Source of the DNA: Panagrolaimus kolymaensis
Lineage: Eukaryota; Nematoda; Chromadorea; Rhabditida; Panagrolaimidae
Direction of reading: 5' to 3'
Assembly (NCBI GenBank): GCA_028622995.1
Contig: JAJQJQ010000101.1
Location: 1 to 64,000, forward strand
Length of the DNA stretch: 64,000 nt
Part shown: piece by piece, positions 1 through 11,995 of the stretch
How positions within the stretch are numbered: the stretch's first letter is position 1
How the letters are laid out: every line of letters starts with the position of its first letter
Position numbers and translations under genes: made by a program
The notes under the pieces: model-generated
The model's input: only the letters and a program-made list of their open reading frames with translations
What the model was told of the DNA's origin: nothing
The model's database searches: none

Positions 1-32
1 GCGTTCCATTTTCCCAAAAGACAAATGCTTAA

Positions 33-231
33 AGGACCCTGGTCATTTGATCTTTTTTTCAAACTCGCGTTTGATTATTCCCTCATGCCAGAAACTTGCA
101 GAGCCCGTAAAGTACAGTAATTTGACCGTAAAATTACTGTACATTACTGTACTTTACGGGCTCTGCAATATTGCGGCATGAGGGAATAATCAAACGCGAG
201 TTTGAAAAAAAGATCAAATGACCAGGGTCCT
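33..231. mobile_element. TTAA-flanked hairpin element (MITE-like), copy 1
   Basis: The element is a 199-bp near-perfect inverted repeat. The outer arms begin AGGACCCTGGTC and end in the reverse complement, and the sequence TTAA lies directly on both sides (29-32 and 232-235). The arms pair from 33-89 with 175-231, have an unpaired 8-base stretch on each side, and pair again at 98-121 with 143-166 around a 21-base loop. No open reading frame is present. TTAA target duplications are known for piggyBac-type transposases, so a non-autonomous piggyBac-like element is a reasonable inference. The element shares its outer layout with the one at 20801-20992. Confidence 0.8.
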
Positions 232-663
232 TTAAACTAAAAAACCAAGATCAAAAAAGCGATGCCGTCGGCAAGCAGCAAGTTTGAAACCCGTCAGACT
301 AGTTTATATAAACATGCATGGAATTTTTTACAAGTAATTAAGACGTAATTGATTATCAAAAAACAGCATGCTGTTGACAAGTACAAAAATCAATTTGAGC
401 AAGGAAAGGATATAACTCTTGATCGAAAGCCGAGTTTTACTTCCGTAAGCTTGGCAAAAAAATCTTTCTAATTGTTTTCATTTTTTTATAGTTGTTTGTA
501 AGTGAAAAAAACAAAATGATTAAAAAATAAAAAATTTAGCATTTATTTTATCACAAACTATTTTGACATAACACAGAATATATATAAAAGTAAGTATTGC
601 ACGTCCAATAAAAATTGCGCAGAATTATTTTTTGGGATCAGAAACAAACATATAATTAAAAAT

Positions 664-1362
664 ATTAGTGCACAAGATTACTATGTAAAAAAACAAAAGG
701 CTGTTCAGGAAAAAACTTTTAGACGGTTGAAGAGATTAAATTTTAATTGATTTGGCTTTTAGACGGCTAATGAGATTAAATTTTTTTTATTGATTTCAAT
801 AAATTATTTTATATGTTACACTGAAACAAACAGCCGCAGCACCGTCTTCGATTTTTAACAGTAAAAAAATTTTTGGTCCGACAATTAGTTATATTTAAAT
901 TTTTTGCTTAAAATACCTTTTTTCAAACATGCTTTGTTTCAGAAAACAATAGAAAATTGGAAAAAAAAACTAAAAATTTTATTTTGTAATTGACCTTATA
1001 ATTATTATTTTTTTCAATTTACACCAAAACATTTTTTACATCAAAAATCTTGCGAATATACGAGTTGCTTTTACATCTTATCTAATCAAGAATAAAACAA
1101 AATTTTTAATTTTTAACATTTTTAAAAAAATTTTTCAATATTAAATAGTTGGTAAAGAAGTTGGGTAATAACAATCGAAGACGGTGCTGCGGCTGTTTGT
1201 TTCAGTGTAACATATAAAATAATTTATTGAAATCAATAAAAAAAATTTAATCTCATTAGCCGTCTAAAAGCCAAATCAATTAAAATTTAATCTCTTCAAC
1301 CGTCTAAAAGTTTTTTCCTGAACAGCCTTTTGTTTTTTTACATAGTAATCTTGTGCACTAAT
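664..1362. repeat. Large inverted repeat with 190-bp arms and 319-bp spacer
   Basis: Bases 664-853 and 1173-1362 are reverse complements over about 190 bp each. The spacer, 854-1172, is AT-rich and holds no reading frame. Each arm carries two tandem copies of a roughly 40-base unit, starting at 716 and 756 on the left arm, built on the motif TTTTAGACGG followed by AGATTAAATTTT. A further partial copy of the unit continues just beyond the right arm (about 1359-1377). No target-site duplication is evident. It is probably a foldback-type or terminal-inverted-repeat element without a transposase; the family is not recognised. Confidence 0.75.
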
Positions 1363-2422
1363 CTCTTGAGCCGTCTGCAACAATAATTACTAGAAACTCC
1401 GCTGCCTCCGGTCGGCGATCTTACTTGTTTTATTGAAAAATACAAAATTGCCACTCGTATTAATGCCTATGTTTTAATAATTACTTTTCCAAAAAGTTAT
1501 TGTATTGACTTTTATAAAAATTAAAACTTTTCCCGAACAATCTTATCACTCGTGTCTATTTTAATCACTTAATTTTCAATAATGAGATCCTAAAAATTGA
1601 AACATGTGTAAGCCTTTAAAACTTTTTTTTTGCACGAATCAAAATAAACAATGAACTGAACCATTAAAAAAAAATTTATACCAGCTTGTGAAAAATTCGC
1701 AAAAAGTTAAGGTTATAGTCATCGAGCAAGCTTACAATAGTTAAATCACTTAATTTGCGCAGCAAGCAAACCCATGTTTTGCTGATTTTTTATGTATATG
1801 AAAATTACCCAAATCATTTCATCGCGCTTGGAAAACAAAATATAGTTTCATTCTAATTTATGCAAATTTTTTAGGTGAATTTCCTATTTTAATATAAAAG
1901 ATTTCAAGATAAGATACAAAAAAACAGAGAGAAAAAGAATAATAATATGTATGGGAAATAGCGAAGCCTAGTAGCCCTGGGACTGCGACCAAAAGTAATC
2001 GAAAACGAACGAACAATAAAAATTAATAAGAAGGAAATATTCAAGTTACTTTTCGATTAAACTCACCGAAAATAATAAAAAAAGTTCCCTATGTTTATTC
2101 TTTTCATAAACTAAACGTCAGCGTACTTTTAATTAAATTTTGCGTTTAGAATACCTAAAAGTTTTGTATGCTAATCCAATTAAATTTAGAAAAAAAAATA
2201 TACGATCCAAAAGCTTAGTTAAAAAAAATTTCATTGAAAATCGTTAAAAATAATTTCGCTTTAATTTCATAATAAAGAAACTTAATATTCATAAAAAAAG
2301 TAAAATTTGTGAATATTTTATTAAAAATTTGCATATTTTCTAATGAAAACATTATTAAAAATCATAAAAAATTATTTGGATATAATTGTCTCAATTCAAT
2401 TAAAACAATTTATTAAAAAAAG
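1363..2422. other. AT-rich non-coding stretch
   Basis: Apart from the partial repeat unit at 1359-1377 I see only AT-rich sequence with short homopolymer runs. Stops are dense in all frames, and there is no splice-linked coding segment. Confidence 0.5.
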
Positions 2423-2492
2423 TTGTGGGGATTCGAACCTATGACAGAAATATCCAAACATCACCGCCTTCAACGCCTACGCCACACAGCAA
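2423..2492 (-). pseudogene. tRNA-like remnant (pol III A/B-box sequence)
   Basis: Read on the minus strand, this segment holds GGTTCGAATCCCC, which matches the tRNA T-loop/B-box. About 45 bases upstream is TGGCGTAGGCG, which resembles an A-box, and a run of T follows as in a pol III terminator. The outer bases of the T-stem and the acceptor stem do not pair, so it cannot fold as a normal tRNA. It is best read as a degraded tRNA gene or the tRNA-derived head of a SINE. No anticodon is assigned. Confidence 0.4.
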
Positions 2493-2868
2493 ATGTATAA
2501 CAAGGAACTTTAGCCAATGATATTTTTACTCTAAATCAAAATATTTAAATTTCCATAGCGGCATACATCTATTTTTATGTGATGTTTTTTAAAGTTAGCT
2601 TACTCATAGAGGTAATTGAGGGTGGAGAAAACGATTTTTATAGCCAGAATATGCGTTAACTTTGCTGCAACGCTCAGCGGGACATTGTGAACTTTTAAAA
2701 TGTTGTGATTAAGCACTTTTTTTCTATACTTCCTTCTATTTTTTTTAAAAATTCGTCAATGCGACGAAAAATTGACCCTAAAGAGCCCTCTAATATCAAC
2801 ATAATTACACGAAATAAAAAAAATCATAAATTTCGGTTAGCAGATCGGGCGTTCTCATTGCTAAAACA

Positions 2869-2899
2869 GCCGCACCCCTCGCTTCGCTCGGGGTGCGGC
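2869..2899. repeat. GC-rich palindrome
   Basis: This is a perfect 10-bp inverted repeat (GCCGCACCCC and its complement) around an 11-base centre, TCGCTTCGCTC. It stands out as a GC island in AT-rich sequence. It could form a stable hairpin or be the terminus of a degraded element. There is no coding context. Confidence 0.6.
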
Positions 2900-3040
2900 G
2901 GGATAAAAAATAAATCGCAAATATTTGACACAGCCCGTGCATTTTTTTAAATAATATTTTTAAGTGAGCATAACTGTACAATAAAAAAGAAACATAATCT
3001 TTATAAGTGAAAAAAATTTTAAGGTAAAAAAATGTTAAGA

Positions 3041-6000
3041 TTATTGGGAGCTTATTGAACGTAAAAATTGTATTCCTCCTGCTTTTCTAATTTCAGCAAG
3101 CATATCTCCTCTCAATGCATCAGAATCATTAGCGTTTGATTGGGAAGTTTGCTTCGGTGCTGCTTTTTTCAATGGCATTGACGAAAATGAAGGAGGTGGA
3201 GGCGGTGGAGGTGGTGCTGGTGGACCTGAACTTGTTGCATTACTGAAAGGTTTGGAATATATTTCTGGCTCAGGTTCACGATATTGCGTTGAAGGACGTT
3301 CACCCTAGAAATTAGAGAATATAAACATTTAAAGAATTCATTTTCCGAGTCGATGTAAAAAAGGTTTGTATAACTTACATTTTCAAGCACTCGTCCCAAA
3401 TTAAATGATTTTTCCACAGGTTTTGGAACATTTCGAAGTGTGACATTTGGAAAAGCTGAGATGCTCGACATTATATCTCCATGCGTATTATTATTTCCTT
3501 GAGGCGAAGTTTTTGGTGAAGATTTTGGTGTTACAATGACTTTTTTATTTTGATTTGGCGTTGGAGGTTTTGCTGCTTTATTAATAACTTCTGGAAGTGA
3601 CATTTGTTTCACAGGTGGTGAATGGGCAGCAGAGTGATGATTGTATCCATTAGTGTTAATAATTTCACGTCTAATCGGTGGTGGACTATTAGCTAGAGGT
3701 GAATGAGCTGTTTGATTATAATATCCATTGATGGGAATCTCGCGTCTATTTGTTGGTGGACTATTTGCATAATAATGCTGATGGTTATTTATTCTTGATG
3801 CATTATAACTTGGAGGTGGAGGAAGTTGAGCCGTGGATTTTTCCATGGTTTTTGATTTTAATAAAGACGATGGATTTTTTTGAACCATAGTATTATTGAA
3901 ATTTTGCTTTTTTATTTCGATGTTTTCTTTTTTGGGTTCAACATTTTCAATATTTTTTCCATTCACCATCGATCCCGGCCATTTATTGTTTATTGGTGGA
4001 CTACTTCGTCCCATATTTCCATTCATTATTGGCACTGCTCGTTTATTCATTGGTGGACTAGCCCTTCTGTTCATGGGTGGACTATTAGCAGGTGGTGAAT
4101 GAATTGACTGATGATATCCATTAATAGGAATTTCTCTTCTATTTGCTGGTGGACTATTTGCATAATATTGTTGTTGTAGTTGTTGTTGCGGTGGAGGAGG
4201 AGTATTTCGTTTTTGTTCAGTAATAATTTGAGCATTAGTTAATTTCGGAACCGATGCTGAAAGTATTGGAACGTTTCTAATAATTGGTTTTTGTTCCACC
4301 ACATATTTTTTATGGTTTTCGTATCTATGTGGTGAATACGTTTCTTCAGGAGTTTCAGAGCTACCAAGTCGAGGTCTCATTGGATTTAAAGCATCTCCAG
4401 CCGAATATCGTTTGGTTTGAGAAATTTTTGGAGAAAACGGTCCAATTTGATAATTTTTTTCTGATTGCTTTTTAATATTATTATTTTCAGCCGCATTCAC
4501 ATCAAAAGTGGATCGAGATTTAAAAAGTGGAGGAGGAACAAAGTTTCGACTTAAAGTTGGTGGATTGCTATTGATAATATGCCTTGGTGGAGCTGCTTTG
4601 GATCGAATAGTTGACGATGGAGATGAATTATTTGAAACTACAGGAGCTAATAATTGATTATACAATGAAGTGACAATTGCATGCTGACGAAGAACAGCTT
4701 CTTGTTTAACCATAATATTTGCAAATAAATGTCCATCTCCATTTGTGGCGGCATTATTATTGGCATATCGAGGACGTCGAAGCATTTCCCATTCTTCAAA
4801 TAAATTTAAAAGTTTTTTATGTTCCATATGAAGATGATGCTTAATGTCAGTGTTAGTATAAATGGGCATCGTAATATTCGTTGTTGGCGTTGTTGTACTA
4901 TGGCCACTTTCTGAACTTGAATCAGTTGAATCTTCGAATGTTGAAACTGGAATTGGAGGAACTCTAAAAAAATTAAAGAGAAAATTAAAAAATAAATAAA
5001 CAAGAAGAAAAATGAATTTACTTTGCCGCAGCCAATCCAAAATTAGATAATCGTTTCACGGTTTGTGCCGCTGCTGACGACGATGTTGAAATGGTCTGCT
5101 TTGAAGATGGTGGAGAATATGAAGATGTAAATGAGAGCGCCGTCGCAAATGCTATTGGATCAGGCGGGGCGCTCTGTGGTATAGCTGGTGGTGGAGGAGT
5201 TTCAGGAACTTTCACCTGTTCTTCTTCTTCTTTTTCCAAGTTCTTCTTTGGTGATTTCGTTTGTTTAGGGGATGAAGATGCTAAAAATGGGAGTACACTT
5301 TTAGTGCGTGAAATATGAAAAACGACACAATATTTTTTTTCGCTCGCATTCTTAAAAGAAAGTTAGTTTTTTTTTCACACCACAAAAAAACTTCTTATAT
5401 TTGTAAATAAAAAGAAAAAAATGAAAAAAAGATGGTGATGACTGGTTAGTGTCGATATGAATATTTGTTTGCATGATTGTCGTCGTCGCCCTGGTTTGAG
5501 GAAATAAAATAATATGAAGCTCGAAGATAAATACGCTTGCAAGAAGAAGACAACGACGACAAAAGAAAAGAAGCGCGCAATAACAAAATAAAAAATAAAA
5601 CAGGAACCGTTCCTGAACTTTTGCGCTTCTTCATCCGATCAATGGCGTCGAAAGGTTGTAACTTTTTTTTGTTTGCGCGAATTGCAAAAAAAAATAAATC
5701 TTTGGGGGTGTTTGTTTGCAAAGATACAAAAAATTGAGGCTTTTTGGAGAAAGTTTAATTATGTACAAAAAAAAGCTTATTTTTAGTTAAAAAATCGAGG
5801 AAGTTGTAAAAAAAGTCATGTTTCCGCTCATTTTTTTTTGGAGACATGATAGCTGTTGTTGCAACCATGAAAGAAAGGCAAAAAGTGAAAAAATTCTTAT
5901 CACAAAAATACATGAAAAACATCATCATAATGGGTAGTTAAAAAAAATTAACCAAAAACAAAAAAATAGTGAGCCCATAATTTTTTTCTTTCATAGACAC

Positions 6001-9000
6001 AATTTAAAATATTTTCGCACCTTTTTTTAAAATTTGACAACAAAACATTTATTGACGACGCTGCCACCCGCCGTAAAAATATGTGCTCAATTTGTCAATT
6101 TGCAAATTTTCCTCTTTTCTGATGAATGACTGAATGGGGAACGCCAAGAAAATATAAAGGGGCTCATTGAGTGTGCGAGCGAGCCTGTACTCATCTTTTT
6201 TCGTTTTTATAAAAATGAGCAAACACAATGACCGAAATTAAAACCAAAGTTTATTCTTTGGGTGAGAATGTGAAATATTTTTTAAAGTTTTTAGCACAAA
6301 TGACCCTTAGCTTCTTTTACATACATTTTATTTTCTGCTGTTGTGGTGATTGTTGAGGAAGTGAAGAAAAAATCATGTCAGTAGTGATTTCAACATTCTT
6401 CTTTTCTTCATCTATCTGCTTTTGCATTTTTTGTTTATTCTTTTCTTTTGATATGGAACTTTCTTCTTTTTGTTGTTTTTTCGCTTTAGATACACCTGTT
6501 TTGTTAATATCTGTTTCAAGTAAGGATGGAGTGATTTCAACAGATTTTGTTAAAAATTCTACATGAGTTTGAGCTGATTGAGATTTAATAAGTGTAAAAT
6601 TACTTGTAGTGAATTGACTCATTTGGCTTATTTTTGGTGGCGCCACTACCGCCAAATCATCGATGCAAGTTTCCAAAGGAGCAATTGGTGGCGGAGGTGG
6701 AGGAGGATCATTAGGCGCCACATCACTCGAAGAAGAATTATTACTTTTTGTTTCGTCTTTTCCTCCTTTTTTAGCAGCTATAATAAAAATAAATATTTTA
6801 GTTCATGAAAAAATAAATGATATTTTTAAAAATTTGTTTACTTTTAGAATTTTGTGATGCTGCTGCCGCTGCTTTACGACGATTATTTAAACTTTTTCGA
6901 CTTGAACGAGTGCTATTTTGACGAGAAAATTTTGGCGTCCCTCCTGATGCATTGCTCAAACGTTTACGCGGCATTGAAGTTGATGATGATGACTCTTTAG
7001 AATTATTTTCTTTGTTTTCTTCCATCGTCGTCGAAGATGGCGGCGGAAGGGGAGCATGAAAAGTTTTCTTTGATCGAACTGGCGTTGGAATATTTGCCGC
7101 TGCTGTATTTGTAGTTTCTTTAGGAACAACAACTTCATCAAAATTTAATTCTGAGCCTCCTCCATGTGAAACATTATCATCCAATGTAGAATGAGGTTTA
7201 GTAGTTTCTGTACGTTTCTTCTATAAAAAAAATTATAAAATAAATTCAATCATCACATTTTCTCTAATAAATTTCAAATAAATTTATTTAAAACATACTC
7301 GAGAAAAGAAAGAAAAAATAGAAGGACGCTTTTTCTTTGGCTTTCCTGAAGTTGTTGTGGCTGATTTTTCTTTTGTTCGATCTTTCATATTATTTTTATC
7401 GCCAGCTTCTTCTTGAAAAGAATTATTATTTGAATGATGGTCTTTAATGGAATCTGTAATGACAAAAACAAAAAATAAAGCAAAAAACTAAAATGGAAAG
7501 CATCTTACTAAAAAATAAATTCACAGCTTTAGGCAATGTGTTGCTTCGATTTCGATTGTTTGATTGCTAAAAATTGAAGCCAATTTAAAACAAAAAAAGC
7601 CTCATTGGATAAGATAGATAGAGTGAAAAAAATGGATCACGGAGAGATGTAAAAAAAGAAGAAGAGAATATCTGCTCGAATAAAAGTGCGCAAAAAATGA
7701 GAGTGAGAAAAGGAGAAAATCAACCACCAACTATTTTGTGTGTATTACGTTTTTTTCTGAAGGAAGGCAAAATGAAGTCAATCTTACAAAATTTATTTAA
7801 AAGTGGTTTTGAATTTTATATAAAAAAAACTTCTTTTAAGTTTATTGAAGCAAAGAAAATTTTTGCAACTTTAAAAAAAGAAAGAAAACGGTTTTTGTAA
7901 AAAAAATTATTAACGAAAAATTGAACGTTTTATTTTCATCCAAAAAAATTTCAAAACACTTTTGAAAAGTTTATTTTAAAAAGAGTTAGTTAAAAAGAAA
8001 AAGGATGGAATAAAATCGCTTTAAGTTGAAAGAAGTCAATTTACATTGCATATCAAAGCACGCGTCTTAACATGATGAAAATCAAAAAAACAATTTTTTT
8101 GGTTTTGGGAGGCATTTTTAAAAAAGGTGTGACTTATTGGCTTGCGTCAAAGTTGAAGCTGATAAGAATTATAGATACTATCCTCATGAACTTTTTGACT
8201 GGTGCCAAGATGAGTCATAAAGCCTTTTTTGTTTTAACGTCTTTTCAGTCTGCCACCAAAAAAGGGCATTAAAAAAACTAAATTAAAAATGTGTTCACCT
8301 TTAATAAAAGTGAGAAAAAAAGGAAATAACACAAGCAAGCAAGTGATCAAGGGTCGGTTAGAAAGAAAAATGAAAGAAAAAAATCATAGCCCAAAAGAAG
8401 CAAAAAGTGTGAAAGAAAAAGCAAGCAAAGACGTTGTCTTTTCTTCTTCTCATGGATCATTTTTTGTTTGGGACAACAACGACGAGAAAGGAAAAAAATA
8501 ACAGTGAAGCTTGAATTTTCCTTAAATAAAAAAATAGAAAGAAGACGCGCTGCCACTAAGAAAGATGCATTGGACCTTATTTTTTTCTTTCCTTGCTAGC
8601 TGTAAAAAAAGGAGGAGTGTCATCACCATACAAGCATACAAGCAGCGGCAAAAATCAAAAAATAAAAATAAGATCGTTTTCAGTTTTTTCTTTTTTTCGT
8701 TGCCTTCCAAAATAAGTTGTCAACAAGGAGCAATCAAGAAATATTGAAAATTGATAAAAAATTATTTTTAAAGCCTCTTTATCATTTGAAGAAAGAAAAA
8801 AGATGTGATCAACAGGAGAGTGTCAAGAAGAGAGAGAGGTATGCTTGCATGTTGTTGTTGACCACTACATTTATTTTTGCACTTTTTTTAGGGGAAAAGA
8901 CAAAAAAAATATATTGGCGACCTCGCATGAGTGTTTTTTTATGTTTTCCGCAAGAAAAAAAAATGTATATTCAAAACGTTACTGATGAATATATGTGAGT

Positions 9001-9852
9001 CAAATAAATACCAGGCGCCGCTGCCACAAAAGCAAGAAATGAAGATGGAAAAAATTTGCATTCGGAAGCGATAGATAAGTTTTTTTAGTTTTGCTTTAAA
9101 GAAATTGTTAGTTACCAAATGAGGCTGGTGATGGTTTTTAACGGAAGGAAATAAAAATAATATTATAAATGAAAAACAAAAGATTGAAAAAGAAAAAAAG
9201 GTGACGATGATTTGTAATGAAAAACGAATACCACCTTTTTTTGGCGGCTTACTAAACCAAAACCATAAACGTTTTTCACCTTTTTTTCGCTAACCTTTTC
9301 AAAAAACGTTGTTGTTATTGTTGACGGCGGCGTTGATGAGGGCGATTGTGAAGGTGATGGTGGAGGTTTTTGTTTGCGTGTTGTCAAACTTGTCAATGAA
9401 AGAAGGTGAACGCTATTGTTGGAGCTGTCAGTTGGTAGCAATGATTGGGAATGGTTATTATTGGGTTTCTTGAAGCATAAAGGATTTAAACCATCTAATT
9501 CATTTAAATTTGGGTTATAAGAAGTTGCAAATAAATCAGGTAAACTTATGGTTGTTTTACCACGTTGAAGTTTAATAAGTCTACAACTTTTTGCTGCTGA
9601 TTTATTGAATGATGCTTGTTGAATGCTGCCGTTGTTGCTGTTGCAACTGCTATGACCTAATGAACGATAACAAATAGGACGATCGCGAATCTCTTCAGCT
9701 GAAACTGTATGACGTCGAGTTGCACGATCAAATGCGCGTCTATATCGTCTTGGAGGTCGAGGAATTGTCTCTACTACCACCTTTTCACTTCGCTTCTTCA
9801 CATATCCTGTTGCTCCAAAGCATATATCATCACTTTCAATTAAGGTTGACAT
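3041..9852 (-). CDS. WH2-domain, proline-rich protein, probable actin regulator
   Basis: The eight-exon model is 9852-9253, 7566-7509, 7453-7299, 7220-6842, 6777-6325, 5280-5022, 4963-3379 and 3304-3041, with frame kept at every junction, giving 1250 residues. The start is ATG at 9852; a further in-frame ATG lies at 9891. The last residues hold a WH2-like actin-binding motif (LRGDMLAEIRKAGG), preceded by a polyproline run of the kind that binds profilin or SH3 domains. The middle is low-complexity, rich in Ser, Asn and Pro, with repeated NSPP-NRREIPINGY modules encoded near 3630-3790 and 4020-4170. A possibly helical segment (HMEHKKLLNLFEEWE) lies just after the 5022/4963 junction. No ankyrin, SH3 or EVH1 domain is visible. 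WH2 proteins bind G-actin, so a role in actin assembly is inferred. The family is not identified; espin/forked-like was considered without firm support. The introns at 5281-6324 and 7567-9252 hold no other gene that I can see. Confidence 0.7.
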
Positions 9853-10367
9853 AATTTTTTCAATAAATAAATAAATAAAAAAGTGGCGCAAGATCGCCTT
9901 GTTTCTGTAACATAAAAAAGTTATTATTATTTATGTCAACAACAAATTGGCACACATAAAAAAATAAAACACAAATTATTTATTTCACTTTAATTATAAA
10001 AAAGCAAACAGAAAAAAAAACTGAGCAAACATTTTTGAAAGAAAAACTTTAGTCAAAAATTGAATTTTTTTTTGATCTCTGAAAGCTTTGTTTTTTTCTT
10101 TCTTATTTGCGCGATAAATGTCTTTAAAGAAAAATGGGGATTTTTTGTTTTTTAGTAGGAAACAAGCCGCTACATATATAAATGACACATTCATTAGTGT
10201 TGGACCAGAAATGAATTGAATGAATGACACATGGTCAGAAAAAAAGAACCTTTAGCTTATTCCGGATTTAAATTAAAACTATTTATTGCTACATATGTCT
10301 TTTAAAGAAAATTTATAAATTTACAAAAAAGAAAAGTTATTCTAGAAAAACTATAAGCTTTTAATAT
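9853..10367. other. Intergenic, nothing recognised
   Basis: This 515-bp AT-rich spacer lies between the start of the WH2 gene and the 3' end of the CUB-LDLa gene. Short frames here lack splice support and coding character. It may carry the promoter of the WH2 gene. Confidence 0.5.
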
Positions 10368-11432
10368 TTATTTTACATTTGAATAAGACATTGATCGATA
10401 TTGAAATTTAGTTGGAGGAACATGTGGCATAAAACTTCGCAAACCAAGTGTGAGCAAAGCTACAGTTTCTTCGGGATCATTGGTTGAATCACGTTTTTTG
10501 ATGGAATCTCCAAAAACATTTTTTACTATTCTATTACGATATTTTAGCCTTCTGGCTGTATGCCAACGATAAATAAAAGCCAAAATAAATATGCTAAAAA
10601 CCATAGAAAAAAGTACTAAAGTATTCAAAATGTATTGTTCGAGCATAGATCGCTTATCAACAATAGAAATGGAAATATGATCATGCATTTTACTGCATTC
10701 CTAAAATTTAAATAATGTTTTATTATTAATAAAATGCTAATGTAAAAAATTGCATTACTGATTCATCAGAATTCAAACCACAATTATCATTTCCATCACA
10801 AAAGAGGTGTCGATGAATACAAAATAATGGTTGGTTTGGGCATCGACGAAAGGTCGAATGAAATATTGGGCATGAAAATCTCATGGCTGTTATTGTTATG
10901 GTAATATAATCTGATAATGATGCAAAAACCGATGATATAAAATTTATTGTTAAAGGAGAGGGGAAATATTGAACCTAAAAATTTTATTGACGAACAATCC
11001 AAAGAAATGTTATATTAGTAGAAAGTCTTATTAATTTATCTAAAAGCTTTTCTTACAATATAATGTGAGCAACCAAAATGAATAGTCCGATTATTTGCAT
11101 TTAAAACCAATAAATTATCTAATAATGAGCATGAATCATGATGAATATCCATTTTATTAGAAATAGTTACAAGAAATCCAGAATATATTTTATGGTCTAC
11201 TGTAAAATCTATCTGTAAAACATAGAGATTAATCATAAATTACTAATTTATTCTTCTAACATACCTCTTGATGCATGGACATTCTATAAGGCCTTACGTG
11301 AATATAAGATTTCAACTCTACCGAATCATTTACTTTAACTAACATATTTCGTTGTCGTTGTTGTTGTTGTAGTTTTATAGCTTTAATATTATTTTGTAAA
11401 ACAAAAAGTATCATCATGACTGTCACTCGCAT
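10368..11432 (-). CDS. CUB-LDLa single-pass membrane protein
   Basis: The exons 11432-11265, 11212-11057, 10974-10759 and 10700-10368 join in frame to give 290 residues. The chosen ATG opens a hydrophobic leader (MRVTVMMILFVL). Residues of about 35-142 look like one CUB domain, ending in a beta-rich stretch (DYITITITAM). Residues 143-182 hold six cysteines and the calcium-binding signature CDGNDNC followed by NSDE, which is a clear LDL-receptor class A module. Residues of about 204-224 form a transmembrane helix, followed by a basic cytoplasmic tail of about 65 residues. CUB plus LDLa plus one helix is the layout of neuronal receptor auxiliary proteins (NETO, LEV-10, SOL-2, CBLD-1), although those usually have more CUB domains. 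A role at synaptic receptors is inference. Confidence 0.72.
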
Positions 11433-11995
11433 AACTGATAAGTATTTAAAAATAATATAAATGTAAATACAAGTAAAGCCATTTGAGATAACAAGAAGAG
11501 AATCAAAATTATTTGTTAATTGACAAAAACGACGACAACGACGCAACAACCATGTTTTTAGTCCTTTACTTTTACGGCTACACTTTTTTTTCTTGAGTTC
11601 GTCATCATCAAGATGTTATTTGTGTGGTGGCTTTGCCTTTTTAGCTTTAAAGGCCTTCTTCCAAAAAAAGAAGTCCCAACGTAAAAGAACATTTAGTAAA
11701 TTTAGTCTGCCATTTCTTACTTCATCCTATGTAATTTTTTTTCTTCTTCCAAACCAAGAGGCAAAAAAATTCGATTCACAAATTTCCTTTTTTTCTTTTT
11801 CACTAAATCGTTATTTAGTTCCGGTAATGCTTTTGCTTTTTATGACTTACACCGAAGTTAAACTTTCGATAAGTTAATAAATTTATTTAAAAAAGTATAT
11901 TCCATAAAAAATAAACAACTGATTCCGACTCGTAATAATAAGACCTCGTAACAATAATTAATTCCAATATCATATCTATTACTGTATCATCATCC
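11433..11995. other. Intergenic, nothing recognised
   Basis: This spacer lies between two minus-strand genes. A plus-strand frame at 11593-11877 exists, but it is Lys/Phe/Ser-rich low-complexity sequence with no domain. I treat it as chance. Confidence 0.5.

Noticed and set aside
2705..2950. 81-codon plus-strand frame covering the GC palindrome
   Set aside because: No domain and no splice support; it crosses repeat sequence, and its composition follows the AT-rich background.
3880..4102. Plus-strand frames with Trp/His-rich repeats (for example HWWTSPSVHGW)
   Set aside because: These are antisense shadows of the Pro-rich repeats in the WH2-protein exon, not an antimicrobial-peptide gene.
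8072..8501. Two plus-strand Lys-rich frames
   Set aside because: They lie in an intron of the minus-strand WH2 gene; low-complexity composition and no acceptor or donor pairing.
11593..11877. 94-codon plus-strand frame beginning MSSSSSRCYLCGG
   Set aside because: One CxxC pair followed by Lys/Phe-rich low complexity; nothing supports a zinc domain.
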